Of a stretch of 64,000 bases of DNA, positions 1 to 12,186 are shown piece by piece. How positions within the stretch are numbered: the stretch's first letter is position 1; each line of letters begins with the position of its first letter. The notes under the pieces are model-generated. The model was not told the DNA's origin. It did not search any database and saw only the letters and a program-made list of their open reading frames with translations. A program made the translations under genes and the position numbers. The stretch comes from Phallus indusiatus (taxonomy: Eukaryota > Basidiomycota > Agaricomycetes > Phallales > Phallaceae): the NCBI GenBank assembly GCA_027605045.1, contig JAQFWX010000006.1, positions 1-64,000 of the forward strand, read 5' to 3'.

Positions 1-2871
1 TTTATTTAAATCCAAATTAGACCTTGTAATTGTCCCCAAGAACCGATATGCAATCCCTAAACAAACTCAATCCTCGGACATACGGTCAAGTGGCTCAACA
101 TACTTTATCCATCTGTGCCTTCTTGGCCTGTATTTCTACCGAGAGGATTAATAACATCATTTCAAATACACGGAAAGCATAGCACCTTGCAGGAATGCCA
201 CATCTGGGTCACCTGAAGCGAGGAAACCTTTCTCAATAGCGTTGAACATTTGCCATATGACCTGCTGTGAGTGTGCGCAGCCTATGATGTATCAAAGATA
301 TAATAATTTGGAAAAAGAGTTCTGCCATTTACCGAGTGTGATAGGGGGCTGTTCCGGAGAATTGCAGGGGGCGACAACAAGCGTGCCATCATTAAAGTGT
401 AAATCTTCGATTAGCTTGTCGAGGTGAAAAGAAGCAACACCCTTAGGAAGTATACTGTCAATTTAAACTGGTTGTTGGTAAAGCGAACCATCATACACAC
501 CTTAATCAGAGACCACCCTTGCTTCTTCCACCAATCAACGTTATTCGTGTAATCGAAGTGATCCCATACATGAATCATCTATACGCCAAAGTTCAGATAT
601 CATTAATAAACAATCGTTGTTTAGCCTCACAAGCCAAACGGCAGACTCTGAGTGCCAGGATCAAAATAAAGCGTGAATAAATTCCATTCTGTAGAAGCTC
701 ACCTGGATAGCTGTCAAAGAAGAAGGCAGTTAACGTAAAACACGCTCATAAATGACTTCGCCGCACATACTCGGCCCATTCCGCTGTGCCTCCTACTCCT
801 TTCATCCCTGTATATCCAAAAATCTACATTGTGAAAGGAAAAAATATAGATTGAACGATATTAAGGTTGGAACAACAAACTTGCATTCATCTGAAAATAC
901 ATTCAGCAAGGCAATTGAGGAATAAATGGTTAATGGGTACATACTTCATCGTGTGTTACCCAACCTCGTGAGATATTATACAGTATTTGCGCCGTGATTG
1001 CCCCACGTGGTGCCCAATTTTTCTGCAAAATTGTTAACCGGTTTCGCTACCAAATCTGAAGGACATGATAGGTACTCGCCTCTAAATAATCCCAAAGGGA
1101 GGAAGTCACGTCAAGGTTTGTAGACTCAGCTGACCAATAGTTCATTTGAAGGTTTATGTTGGAGTCTGAAGAGACGAGAAAACTATTTGAGATTGAGGGG
1201 GACAAGTGAATCTCAGCAATGTACTCACGATAATCTGATTTGAGTGTATTAACTTATTAAAGATATCGACGTCAATTATTTTCCAGGTAGGACATACCAG
1301 CACTCCACCTAGAAAATGATTTACATAAGTTTGACCGAGTATACATAGGAGTTACTCACGGATTCGAGCTATCACGCGCCCATTTTCCCTGCAGGTTGGC
1401 CGGAAGAGCTCCTCTCGCACTACTAAACAACAAATATCGTCCCAGGTGGAAAGTTAACCACTCTAGATAAGGGTTACCCGTGTCGACTTCATACATAGCT
1501 CGTAGTTCGTCGGTGGAATTGACAAAATCTGGACTCTGTCCCAGCGACAATTGGAAAGAATTGCTGGTTGAGAGTCCCGCTGCAACATCATCCACGTGGC
1601 TCTGGAACAGCGACATATACGATTGGGATGTAGCTTCTTCAAGTAGTGAAAGGAGGGTATTGTGAGGGTCGACACCTAGAAAAGAAAAGTTGTGAGAAGC
1701 ATCTCCAGCGTTCTGGTCAAAATTTGTTCCTCCGACCCAAGTAATCCACGAAGAAGTCGCGGAATTAACTGTGACGGTTGCATTAGTTGAATTCGAGGAG
1801 ATGCATTCGGCAAGGTTCGGAGGATCGGTCTGCACACGAGCAAGTATCTCATAGCTCATCCCGGGATCGGAGGCAGTTCCCCGAATCATTAGGGTATCAC
1901 TGTCAGTGCAGGTGACGGTTGGTATAGGGTTGGAAGGTGTTCCGGCGAAGGCATACAGAATAGAAAGGGACTCTTCAGCACTAGATTGGGTAAGTTGAAC
2001 GCATGCTTGGGCAGGATGAGAGCAATATGTCTCCCTATGATGAGTTCAATGGTTACAACAGTGAGACAATATCAAGAGACAATACCGCATCAGCTCGTTT
2101 ATCCCGACATTCCACTGAGATCTGACCACACCTAAATCTAAATCAAGCCAACGAACATATTCAGTGACTGGACCGGAGGTAGCGTTTCCGAATAAAGTCA
2201 CGGCTAGACGACCAGGACTGGTGTAAGAGCCTTCAAGGATAAAACGTTGTTGTTTAACGAAACAGTATCCTTTCTCCAAACGCAAAATGGGCTCACCATA
2301 GTATTCGACAGGCGTTGTTATGATATCAAATTCGGCATCTATTTGGGATAACCTTTTCACTTGTCATTACAATCACATTTACGAGGAAAGTTATACTGGG
2401 TATCATGCCATTTGAGGAATTGAATATCTCGGAACGAATTTCTTGCATATCGGTATGTAACGCCGGAGCATCGGAGGTATCAGCGTTTCCCCCGGTATAA
2501 GTCTAAAAAAGCGACTGCTCTGGTCATTAGCGTAATTAGAAAGGTTATTATACGCACATCACTTTGAAAAGGTCCACCAGACCATAAAGATTCAATGTTT
2601 AGGTTTGTTTCATCATACACAGTCCCTCCAGGAACCATGGCTATTCAATGTAAGAAGTCGTCTTTGAATGTCAATTGAGTAATGAATCACCTGCCAAATA
2701 TCCATTGCCGACAGGAAGATAGTCTTCAGCCCATACGACACCTGGGGATCGAAACCATAAAGCTTTTCCTGAAGCGGGGAGTAGCTGGGGATCAACGGCT
2801 TTGTTTTGACTTATAGTGTTCAGTATAACTAAAGAGTTTAAAGCACGAAAGAGGCCAAGATGCGTCTTCAT
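1..2871 (-). CDS. Alpha-L-fucosidase, glycoside hydrolase family 95 (3' end beyond window)
   Basis: Secreted-type GH95 enzyme expected to release terminal alpha-1,2-linked L-fucose from glycans. The chosen start at 2871 gives [16 protein letters not shown], a weak signal-peptide-like segment. Family landmarks follow in order across many exons: [68 protein letters not shown] (the NxN asparagines known to be catalytic in the family), [36 protein letters not shown] (with the conserved Glu) and [16 protein letters not shown]. The region carrying the general-base Asp is not recognisable and probably lies left of the window. The coding sequence is broken by about a dozen introns of 50-60 nt, including exons of only 6, 8 and 17 nt and two apparent GC-AG introns. 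All pieces read in frame, so the gene looks functional. Family assignment is firm; the exact first exon is not. Confidence 0.9.
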
Positions 2872-3842
2872 AATATCCGTTAACTTGTGAGTAGAGAAAG
2901 GTTCAGGATATATCGCCCACAGTAGGAGCGGACAACATAAGACCAAGATATATGTGAAAACGGTTCTAATTATCTTTTGAGATCCATGAATGGGTAATTG
3001 ATTTCCAACAAAGAACTGATTGTTAAATGCTTCGACATTCTTTGAGTCATGATTGAGATTTAATTGTGATGAAATAGGTAAAGGCCAAGTTTCAATATCG
3101 CACGGCCCGCCGGGTTGTATCGTTCGAAGAGCAGATGGCATTGAGGTGGAGTATTTCAATGATTCTTCTTGTAGGAAAGGAGACTTTGAACACGGAAGGA
3201 TATCGGAAGTGGAGGAATTCGAGGATGACGGAGGTGCATCACATGAAACATCTTGGAGAAGACTCCCGGTATTACTACTACTCTGTGGAATCATAGGAGA
3301 GAAAGGGGTTCTCCTAATTCTCTGGAGATTAGTTATTGAAGGACCTTATGATCTACTTACAATAGCTATGTCTGCAAAGCATTGCAAACACGATCTTGAA
3401 CAACTTACATAAACTTCCGTCTGTGCGCCATTCATTTGGCACTGGGTTACCGGTTCAGAAACTGTCAATAAACCTGAACTCTCTTCTCCGGTGTTAACTG
3501 ATACTTATCAGTGGCAAATGTGCTAATATACAACCGAAAGTAAGATTTAGCTCGAAGAAGCTTTTCACGTGTTTTAAATATTTTAGTACAAGGTTTCGGA
3601 GCTTGGAAGTTGGAACCTGAGGTGGATACGATATCATGTGAGCTTGTGTCTGACGTCTTGGGCTCAAATAACGGTGGCTGAATATAATTATTGGTAGGGT
3701 GTGCTTGAAGAAAACATCGTTGCTGATCGGGCTGTGGCAAACCTTTTGGATTTTCACTGTCAGTTTCTGGGAGGCATAAGCTTTGACTGTCAGCGTTAAA
3801 AAATCTTGGCAGATCGATCTTGGTATAAAAGTTGTATTGCAT
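2872..3842 (-). CDS. Hypothetical protein, or N-terminal membrane-anchored extension of the GH95 gene
   Basis: An open frame runs without a stop from about 3331 into the GH95 start at 2871, in the same reading frame. It is Ser/Pro-rich and has one strongly hydrophobic segment (VFTYILVLCCPLLLWAIYP), like a single transmembrane helix. Further upstream, 3465-3842 is also open, and candidate short exons around 3350-3440 (PNEWRTDGSLY) could link the two. I recognise no domain. Either this is an independent small gene upstream of the fucosidase, or the fucosidase has a longer type II membrane-anchored N-terminus. The sequence alone does not decide. Confidence 0.3.
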
Positions 3843-3850
3843 GTTAGCAA

Positions 3851-4756
3851 ACCTTAAAATTAGAGTTCTCAGTCGCTAGCTATCAAGTGACCAGATTGTT
3901 ACCTGCATTGGGTAAAAGACGGTATCTTTACCAGCGGTTTTCACGAGCTTGTGAAAAAGAGAAGAAAAGTGGCAATTGTAGGTCCTTAATAGATTTGGTG
4001 GCAACTTAATGAAGATCGCCGTTTGTCAAAAAGAACACAGATCACGCTATGACAAAAAGGAAACCCAAGCAATACTCATAGCATAAGAAGACTAAAACGA
4101 ATAATAAGTAGCTTTATGAAGAAAACGAGGATATGAAAAAGAAAACATGAGGCGAGGAATACAGAAATATCATCTAAAGAGATGCGAACGCTGAGCGCTG
4201 AAACTCGAAGGCTGACCCGGGGTGCCAAAGAGGCGATACTGAGAGGAATCGAGAATAAGGATCTTTAGTGGGCAAGTGAAGCAAACGAACGTGATGCAAA
4301 TGTTTTAGCATAAGTTTGGCAGAAAGGAGCAGAGGAAACCGAGAGCGCGAGGAGCACTGAGTCGCGACACTGACGGTGATTGAAAAGATGCAAGTTGATG
4401 CGAAAGCGAGATATGGAAAGATATAACGAGGGATAGAGCATTCAAGAGATATGAAAACATGGTATGATGTATAAATGAGGATATGCAAACAAGCGGGGTA
4501 GAGAGCAGAAAAAAGAAAAGAGACCGAAAGAAGCCCACGATGTTTTGAGCCATACTTTGATGCCTTTGAGACTAATAACGAACGGGTTTTTAAACATCTA
4601 CGGCAATGGCATTTCCTGAACAAAAAAGGTCCCTCATTATGATGACGAATCGTGAGAAGGGATCACGCACTTCCGTTTGAATGTATACAACCAGACTTCC
4701 ATAACATTCCGAATCCGTGAATCAGCGCATAAAGGTTGCTCATTCTCCCAGAAAGA
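3851..4756. other. Intergenic, no gene recognised
   Basis: Between the GH95-associated frames and the 3' end of the Spg1-type GTPase gene. The longest open frame (minus, 4174-4623) has no recognisable motif and a composition like chance translation. It presumably holds the upstream region of the 3842 frame and the GTPase 3' UTR. Confidence 0.5.
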
Positions 4757-5812
4757 TTAAACATCCAGGTATAATAGAACCGGCTCTCCGACGCCTTCTA
4801 TCTCCGGTATCACGCACTTCAAATCGAATGCCTTTTGGACAGTTGTTATCAGCTATGAGGGCCACAACAAACCAGGGTATGTAAGTTACCTTTGCTAGTA
4901 CGATTTTGAAGATTTTCTGAACATTAATGGATGCCGACGTTGAGCAAAATATCAGCGAAGCATGCATTGCTTTCGCGAATCGTTTAGCCTTTAGAAATGG
5001 GAGGGGCATCAGGGCGATGTATTAGACCAAGTGAGACCAGAGTCAACTCACCTGTTTTGTGATTTCTTCTTGCTCATCTCTGGGAAACGTAGAAAAGGTG
5101 TCGAATTTTGTCCCGACTAAGAAGGGTATAGCAGTCTGAAACGGGTGAGATATTAGTGTTTCCCCAGAGTGAGCCAGTGCCCGCCCTACCTTGTTAAACC
5201 CTCGCGCTTGTCGATACCATTCTTTAACTGAATTGAGAGTCGACTTGCGCGATAGATCGAACATAAACAGAATCGCCACGGCGTCGTTACAGACTAGAGG
5301 TAACATGTTCACGAATTCACGTTGCCCTATAATCAAAAAGCGATGTCAAGATAACGACAGCGGTTTGGGAATCCTCTCATGTATGTACCTCCTAGGTCCC
5401 ATATAGAAAAAGTAATCGTTGTTCGCCTTACTGAGATTGTCTTTTCCATGAAGTTGACGCCTGAAACGAATTTAGATGTTTTTTACCAGGTCTGCCAGCT
5501 GGCTGAAACAGAAACGCGTTGTACGTACCCAGCGTCTGGATATAATCTTCATCAAAACTTCCTTCCACATATTTAACCATTAAACTCGTCTTTCCGATCT
5601 GTGAATCGCCGACCATTCCAACCTTAATTACAACACTAAGTGAAATCAAATTTCCCGGAATATCAGGCCAAATACGCGTTTCGGAAAAGAAAAACCAGAC
5701 CTGTTCTTTTCCTCGTTATTTTCTAGGAGGGGATGCTGGTTTTGTCCATTCACCAAATTCGGAGGGGACTAGTACTGGGTCCCGCTGTCGGTGTTGCATT
5801 CGTTGACGCCAT
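4757..5812 (-). CDS. spg1: Spg1/Tem1-type small GTPase (septation initiation network / mitotic exit)
   Basis: Ras-superfamily GTPase of the Spg1/Tem1 branch, which triggers septation and mitotic exit from the spindle pole body. Visible G motifs: P-loop [10 protein letters not shown], the branch-specific [27 protein letters not shown]3 WDLGGQREF, G4 GTKFD and G5 FCSTSAS. The C-terminus [33 protein letters not shown] ends at the stop at 4757 after a short intron. Introns lie after DYIQTLG, within WDLGG, after ARGFNK, after EEITKQ and after KIVLAK. The first candidate ATG is at 5812 ([11 protein letters not shown]), but the N-terminal stretch before the P-loop falls in three frames (see findings), so the start is uncertain. 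The GTPase core is complete, and the gene is single-copy here. Confidence 0.92.
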
Positions 5813-6257
5813 CTTCTATTGAGGATACTAATATTAACAAGCAGGCAAAATTCAACAGGTTTCGCGTTCGCGTTTCGATCGTAAAATGATATTGAGGAAG
5901 GAGTAGGCGTTGATCCAAGGCAAATGAGAACGAATGATGAAGCTCAGATGGAATACCAGAAAAAGTTTGACTTCTGGGTGTCTCCAGTTAGAAAGGGCGG
6001 CGCCTATTAATTATTCCTTCTTTTGGTGACTAGCCCCGGTGAAAGCACTTGACGTAGGGTATAAAAAGGAATGTGTTTTTGGGGAGCCGTAAAGTGAAAT
6101 GGGAATGAAGTTGGGACCCTTCGTCGGACGAAGCTAGTCTAACGTCGGACTCAACACTGGTCACTGTCACACCGCATGTAAAACCGTAAAGTAGACGAAC
6201 TCGGCAGAGATAAGCTACGATTTCTCAATTTTTATTGTATTAATGAAAACAATTCTT
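5813..6257. promoter_or_regulatory. Upstream region of the GTPase gene / 3' flank of the F-box gene
   Basis: About 445 bp without a credible coding frame, separating the GTPase start from the F-box stop codon. It should contain the GTPase promoter and 5' UTR; no convincing TATA box or named operator was identified. Confidence 0.3.
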
Positions 6258-7840
6258 CTAATCATCATACATATGACCGTTGTCACCGTACATCTGATAA
6301 TGTGGATCATAATCTTCTGCCGTTCCACTAGCGTATCCACCCCCGTATTCCTCCTCCTCCGAGTACGTCGCTTCCTCGTCGTCAGAGCAGGTATAAAAAT
6401 GTATGTTGTCCACGGATTTCTTGAGCCAATTAATTTCGAACCTCTTCCAATGATCAGTTTCATCCAGATAAAGAGTCGTGATACTTCGCAGACGAGATTG
6501 TACAAGGCTTTTTACGTGATGAAATGGCAATCCTGATAGTTTCAGTAAGTTGAGCCTGGGACAAAGATGATTCTCGAGAGCCGTGAGAATGCTTCCTGCA
6601 AGATAGTTGAAGTTGAGATTCATAGATGTTAGGTTGGGAAGTGCCTCAAGGAATATATGAGCCTGGGCATTTGAACATTGAAACGAGCGAAGCTTCAGGG
6701 ACTGTACGTTGCTAAACCGATGCGGATGAACAACAAAGGAAGTGATAAATGGTTCGACATTACGTTGTTCCAGATCCAACGAAAGGTCTCTCTGCGATAG
6801 CAAATGTAAGCTTCTGGTGCTAGATGATAGCAGAAAGTATCGATACTCACGAGCGCCGGGAGCTGCGTATGTTTGAGTATTTCTATGGCAGTATTCAAAT
6901 CAAGATAAGCAAGTTCAAGCACTTCCAAATGCTCCATTGTGATGCAATCTATTGGCCACGTCCCTTTGACGGGGCCAGATTGCTGAAGAGAAAGTTCATA
7001 AAGACTAGGACATTGCTTTAGAATCTCCATAAATTGCATAGTCGTCAATCCAACATTGCGTGCATGCCATGCAAGCCGGAGAGTTCTCAGCCCACGAAGG
7101 AAAGTAATATTGTTCCAGTCGAAGTGGACGCCCCATAATTCGACAGATTTGATACTTGGCGTTCCACCAGCGAATATCGTCAACGCGCTGCCTAATTCGC
7201 TGGGCTGAAATTGCTCTGGATCATTCCAATCTTCGTGACAGAATATTCCAAAACTTTCAAGGCGTGGGGCTGAATGATGTTCTGAGAGTTTGAGCAACCA
7301 GTGTTGTATAATCTCGAAGTGATCCGCTTTGAGTTCAAAATCCTTCCAGCGATGGACGTGATGAGATATCATAGAGTATATCTCGTCAGATTCGTTCTTT
7401 AAATCCCTAATAATGTAGTGATCACTGTGGGTATCCGAGCCGTTGGTGAGGTCAATGTCCAGCGTCAAGGGTGCGTCTTTGGACCTTAGCAGAAAATCAT
7501 ATGCAGTCTGATAAGGATACCCTTCTCGAAAGTCGATGTAAGTCCACAATTGCGGCGTAGAAAGGGCGATTTCCCGGAAATACCGGCAAACGTGGCTGCA
7601 TAATATAGCGAAGCGTGGAAAGAGGCTAGAATCATTATCACCGTCATCTCCGCCCGAGCCTGGAAGGATGGCGCCGATCTCGAAGATGTAAGAGATAACT
7701 TCGGGAGGCAGCGTCAAAATCCGAGAAACAGGAGGAGGATTGGTCTTTCCGTAGACCTTTTTGCTTTTACATCGCGTGTTTCTGTTCTTTGCGGACTTGG
7801 TCGAATTATCACTATTCTGTCGCAGAGTGTCGTTATTCAT
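6258..7840 (-). CDS. F-box protein with leucine-rich C-terminal region
   Basis: Likely substrate-recognition subunit of an SCF ubiquitin ligase. Exon 1 (7840-6851) starts MNNDTLRQNSDN with a basic Lys/Arg-rich stretch. The F-box follows at about residues 40-100 (ILTLPPEVISYIFEIGA, then HVCRYFREIALSTPQLWTYI). The rest has irregular leucine-rich segments (LRTLRLAWHARNVGL, LYELSLQQSG, LEVLELAYLDLNTAI). One intron (6792-6850, GTGAGT...CGCAG) joins to exon 2 (6791-6258), which continues with LNLLKLSGLPF and ends in an acidic tail rich in Glu, Asp, Tyr and Gly. The exons sum to 508 codons including the stop, in frame. This layout is typical of the large Agaricomycete F-box family; the substrate is unknown. 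Confidence 0.85.
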
Positions 7841-8019
7841 GAATGTTCAACAAGTTCGTACAAGGTAATCGAGGATAAATGGATAAGGAGAATGTTGTAC
7901 ACAAGAAAGCAGAAATGAGGTTCAGGGGCAAAGACGGTGGAATGAGGATGTCACAGGACATGTAACAAGACTAATTAACGACTAATCCATAGGACATTGA
8001 GTCATTTGCAACAACCCCA

Positions 8020-8870
8020 TCATCGTCGGTAGTTCCTGATAATAGGCTCGACCCTTCGTTCTCGTTCGACGCGCTCGCGACCGGCATCTCTGTCGTTCAA
8101 CCTTCGCCGGACAGGTGACCATGACCGTGAGCGACTTCTCGGAGTTCTATCAAGACGTCGAGCTGGTGAGTGATTGCGATTTGGTGACCTCGAACGCGAA
8201 TGTGAGAGACCTTGTATTTTATTCCTCGATGGAGGCGAATGAGATCTACTTATAGCTCTGTGGTGGTCTCTCGGCCTATATCCTTCGTCGCTTTCGTGTC
8301 CAGCTTTTAGACGCCGTCTCTCCAATTTTTCCGCACGTTTCAACTCCTTCAAGGCCCTCTTTTCCTCCTTATGTTTTCGTCGTTCTTCCTTCTCTCGCTT
8401 ACGCTCTTTACTAACAAGGTTCTCGATCTCTTTGACGCTTGCTTCTGCTTCCTCTCCCGCGACGGACGCAGTTTGGGTGGCTGATCCAGACTTAGACGTT
8501 GGCTTAAAGCCTCTGTAGAAGAAATTCACGTCGCATCATAGACTTTATAAAGATGCTGGGACTTACAACGCGACAGAAAGAGCCTCTGCTTCTGCCTTTC
8601 TGACTTTTCTGATTTCCTCTCGTCTCTCCTCGTCTGTGCTTTTGAGATCACGGTTATACCAATGAACATCTTTATTTTTCTGCCATCGTCCTGTCGGAGC
8701 ATTAATCGAATGTCCTAAATAATGCTATTATAACGGTCAGTGGTTAGCTTACACATTACCGTGAAGAAACAAGAGTGGCGCACTTCTCGATCTTTATCGG
8801 CAGATACGTCAGACCACTTAAACTCGGCATGCCCACCGCGGGTTCCGCCTCGAACAGGACCATCGAACAT
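8020..8870 (-). CDS. MMTAG2-like (multiple myeloma tumor-associated protein 2-like) nuclear protein
   Basis: Start MFDGPVRGGTRGGHAEFKW is the hallmark N-terminus of the MMTAG2 (C1orf35-like) family. Exon 1 is 8870-8784, exon 2 8724-8567 (HYLGHSINAPTGRWQKNKDV then WYNRD) and exon 3 8512-8020; introns are 59 and 54 nt. The three exons give 738 nt, exactly 246 codons with stop. After the conserved N-terminal ~80 residues comes a Lys/Glu-rich predicted coiled coil (ERKREKEERRKHKEEKRAL) and an Arg/Ser-rich tail (SRSRSPNRNHSPARR, RSRSRSWSPVRRR) suggesting nuclear, RNA-associated localisation. The molecular role of the family is poorly known. The donor of intron 1 (GTGCGC) is weak, but the reading frame strongly supports it. 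Confidence 0.85.
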
Positions 8871-10442
8871 TCCAGGATGCTAAAAGTCTTTCTTGTGGTG
8901 GCAGGTGAATCTCAAAAATATCAGGAGAAGAAGGTTCAAACTCAGACCGTTCGCCGTGGCCGGCATTGCTTCCCCAGTCCACGCCATGGTCACCATTCAT
9001 GATATAGATTTGGATTAATATCCATCTTGTCCAAATCGATTTTCCTGATATCAAACTTCCGCTGATCCCTCACGAACAATCGGATGCTGCAGCTCCCACC
9101 GGGAGGAGCAATTCCCGAGCGGTGACTCGTTATTGCTCCTTGCTTGTTGGAGGATCACTAATCATTAGATTTACTTATAGTAGTAATATATTTTATATAA
9201 TTTTCCCATTTGTCCTTATATATCTTTGGAGCATTTTATAAAGAAATCTCCCCTAAAATTGGCTGTCATTACGGCGACCCCCTGTCCCGGTTGGAGAGTC
9301 AACTTTTTGGGTATAAAAACTCTTAGCGGAACCCACACGTATCATGCCCTTTTACGAACCTTAACCTTTACCCTTTCTCACCCCTTCGCATCCCCTCGCA
9401 CTGCCTCTTCTAACCTCACCCGCTGTTATTTTTCCGTAAATACCAATGATTAAAACTACACATGACCAAACTTGGGTCTCCTACTATGACTTAATCCTCA
9501 CTCCGTAGCTTAATTTTTGAAGCTAAGTGGGAGTCAGGAAGGTTAGTACCCAGGCCTTTGGTCTGCGTAGAAAGATAAAAAAGTCGTTCGTTGATAACAT
9601 TGACGACGACCCAACTGAATTCATCTACGACGTCTCATTTGACGATTTTGGTATGATTTTCATTGTCAGCGTGGTATTCTTACGGGATGTGCACCGCCTC
9701 ATCGACGGAGGTTCGGACGGCGTCGGACGTCATGCTGTGCTTCATTCCCGAATAGGGACATTGCTCCGTTGTACCCCTTTTTCAAAAGTCGTAGTAGTTC
9801 TACCAATAAATCAGTTGGTTTTAGTGCGATGGAAACAAAACTTCGTTCCACCAAGTCGGACGTAGTGAAACATCCCCGGCGTTGTACCTCCGTAAGACAT
9901 CCCATGTATCAGTTCACAATATTAATCCTAGTATATACTTTCATGTGCATTTATCGCCCATGATCGCACCACACATCGACCAGAACACTTGTGGCATCGG
10001 GGAGCGCCCTCTTCTCATGGGCGAAGCGGAATGCACACACACGTACAATTGCAGCAAGGCGGCATTTTCCGACAGAGCTCGATATACACGATAACACCAT
10101 ACACGCGCTTCTCGTGTTTTGAGCGCAGCGAAATAAGAAGAGTTTTCAGAGCATGTGGTGGATGTGTGATTGTGATATTCATTTAGTCGCCAACGCTTTG
10201 ATGTACATATAAACAAGAAACAGAGACAAAGATCGCTTGACCATTTCTTCGGAGCTGCGCAGAGCATTAACCCTCCAAAGGAGGAAAAGACCAGGCCCTG
10301 ACAGCCAAGGTTGAAAAGACCAATACAAAATACAAATCACGCCATCATGGAGACTAAGATAACACCTTAACCCATTAGTCATTATGTAAAACATTTACGA
10401 AACCTTCTCAGCGATCACCGAAAAGAATTTGAAATCTCCTCA
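8871..10442. other. Gene-free interval
   Basis: About 1.57 kb between the MMTAG2-like gene and the DUF6533-like gene A. A TATAAAA-like box occurs near 9311 on the plus strand, but no coding frame with motifs follows. The plus frame at 9527-9865 (112 codons, Asp-rich middle) has no recognisable domain and lacks a convincing start. I see nothing I can support as a gene. Confidence 0.5.
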
Positions 10443-12186
10443 TTATGACGGGTTAAACGAGTGAACAGATACAACGCTCGTAAATAGAACGGGATCATTG
10501 TCGGCTCCAGACGAAGAGGAGACGGAGGAGAAAGACTTCTGGCCCACGTGCTTCAAGTTGAGAATTAGCCGTCCCGTCTGTCCACATACAGTATTTGGTG
10601 GGGTGTGTGATGAGAATTTCTGCCCAAGTGCAGAATGATAAAACTTACGACGATGGGTAAAACCGTCATTATCCAGCTGAAAAAGGTTATTAGTTTCACT
10701 AAAAGCAATACAATCAAGAGTACAACTCACGTCACTCCAATATTTTGCAGAATACCGGGCGGAAGTAATTTTACAAGGATGGCTTCAAATGCATAAATCG
10801 CTGAAAATCCTATCAATTCAGGGAACGCGGTGTGAATCAGTGGACATAGTCCATCAAACCTAAAATGCTAATTTACATAATTAAATGTCAAATCGTGACC
10901 CTTTCATAAATTTTAGTTCCAGATAGCGCCAAACCTTATACAATAGATTAAGCTATCCCTAAACAAATTCAATCAATGAACAGCCAAGAAGAAAAACATG
11001 TACTTAGTTAAACTTACCGAAAAAACACTCTCAGCATGGGGTGCGTGTTCACCTGATAGTTTTTCTTTCGTAGCGTGATAACCAGATAAACACCTGGTAT
11101 GTATTAACATAGAATAAAGAGATAGGCTGGTTTATTCGCTTTACATTGAAAAGCAACCGAGATGGCACTAGGATCCAACCGAATGTTATTATACAGATAA
11201 CAAGACCAGGGGTCAACTTACCCGGAACGTATTATCATTGCATAGCTAGCAGGCTTCAAAGGAAAACAACCAGGTAAAATATGAGGCCACGGATTTGCCA
11301 ACATCTGCGGCGATGAGAACGCTTCGCCCATGAATATGAAGAGACACTGTAAAAGTTAAACTTTACGCTCAAATCATTAGTGAACTCTAATATCTGACCG
11401 AGGTCTCCGCTAATCCGTGATAACGTTATTGACTAGGAACGATGAGCCTTGTTGAAGCTTACCCAGCCAAAAAACAGCCAAAAGGACCCCCACTATGTAT
11501 AAAGGATAAATAATGTGATATTCGAAAAAAAGATCAGCAACGCACTCAAACGATTCTGTTCATACAAGGCAAAAATTCGAAGCAGTAATGCGATGTTTAT
11601 CACTGGTATGAAGGCACCGGCGCCCCTTCGACAAAGTAAGGTGAGAGCTTCAACAGTGAGTGGGTTTCCTGACCATGTTTGGAAAATATTGAATCGTTCA
11701 CAACTTTTTTGAGGAGATGTAAGAAGGACCAATAAGGGAAGAACGTTTAAGACCCACAACTAGAAGTGAGTAGGAGATTGGAATACTTCTTAAGAATCTA
11801 GGGACATGTCCTACCTTGTATGAGAGGTCCACAGTGCCAAAAGCTAATCTAGTTAATTTGAGTGGCATCAAAAGATAGCGGAGACACACCATAAATGTTG
11901 ATTAGCAGGAGCACAACAGCATAATACCGAATGACAAGATGGATAACGTTCATAATTGACCAGGGTGCTCTGAGGGGTCGATTATGGCTTTCACGGAGTT
12001 ACAGAACTTTAGTTGAAAAACGCACAGCCAGACGAGCTGAATCTCTTTGTCAAGTGTACAGACAATTTCGTATACCATTAGTGTTAAGCCAGCCACTAAG
12101 TATGTTCATCGTACTTGCATAAATATAATAGGGATAGATTCTGAGCGATACTCACAATTATTTGAGGTTGCAACACGATTCTGCAT
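10443..12186 (-). CDS. DUF6533-like seven-helix integral membrane protein, paralogue A
   Basis: A multi-exon gene built from short exons. Start MQNRVATSNN at 12186, spliced to AGLTLMVYEIVCTLDKEIQL-VWL (the E-(V/I)-x-L-(V/I)-W signature of DUF6533). Then PWSIMNVIHLVIRYYAVVLL (transmembrane), TVEALTLLCRRGAGAFIPVI and NIALLLRIFALYEQN (the LLLR-ALY motif typical of the family). The last exon contains GQTGRLILNLKHVGQ, a C-terminal landmark, and stops at 10443. Function is unknown; the family is expanded in mushrooms. The middle exons (10.75-11.4 kb) were not all resolved. The closest relative in the window is the gene at 14569-16451 on the same strand, so this is a local duplicate pair. Confidence 0.72.

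Noticed and set aside
4174..4623. 149-codon minus-strand open frame
   Set aside because: No motif, chance-like composition, no splice partners; lies in an intergenic region.
9527..9865. 112-codon plus-strand frame with an Asp-rich middle
   Set aside because: No credible ATG at the start of the frame and no family resemblance.
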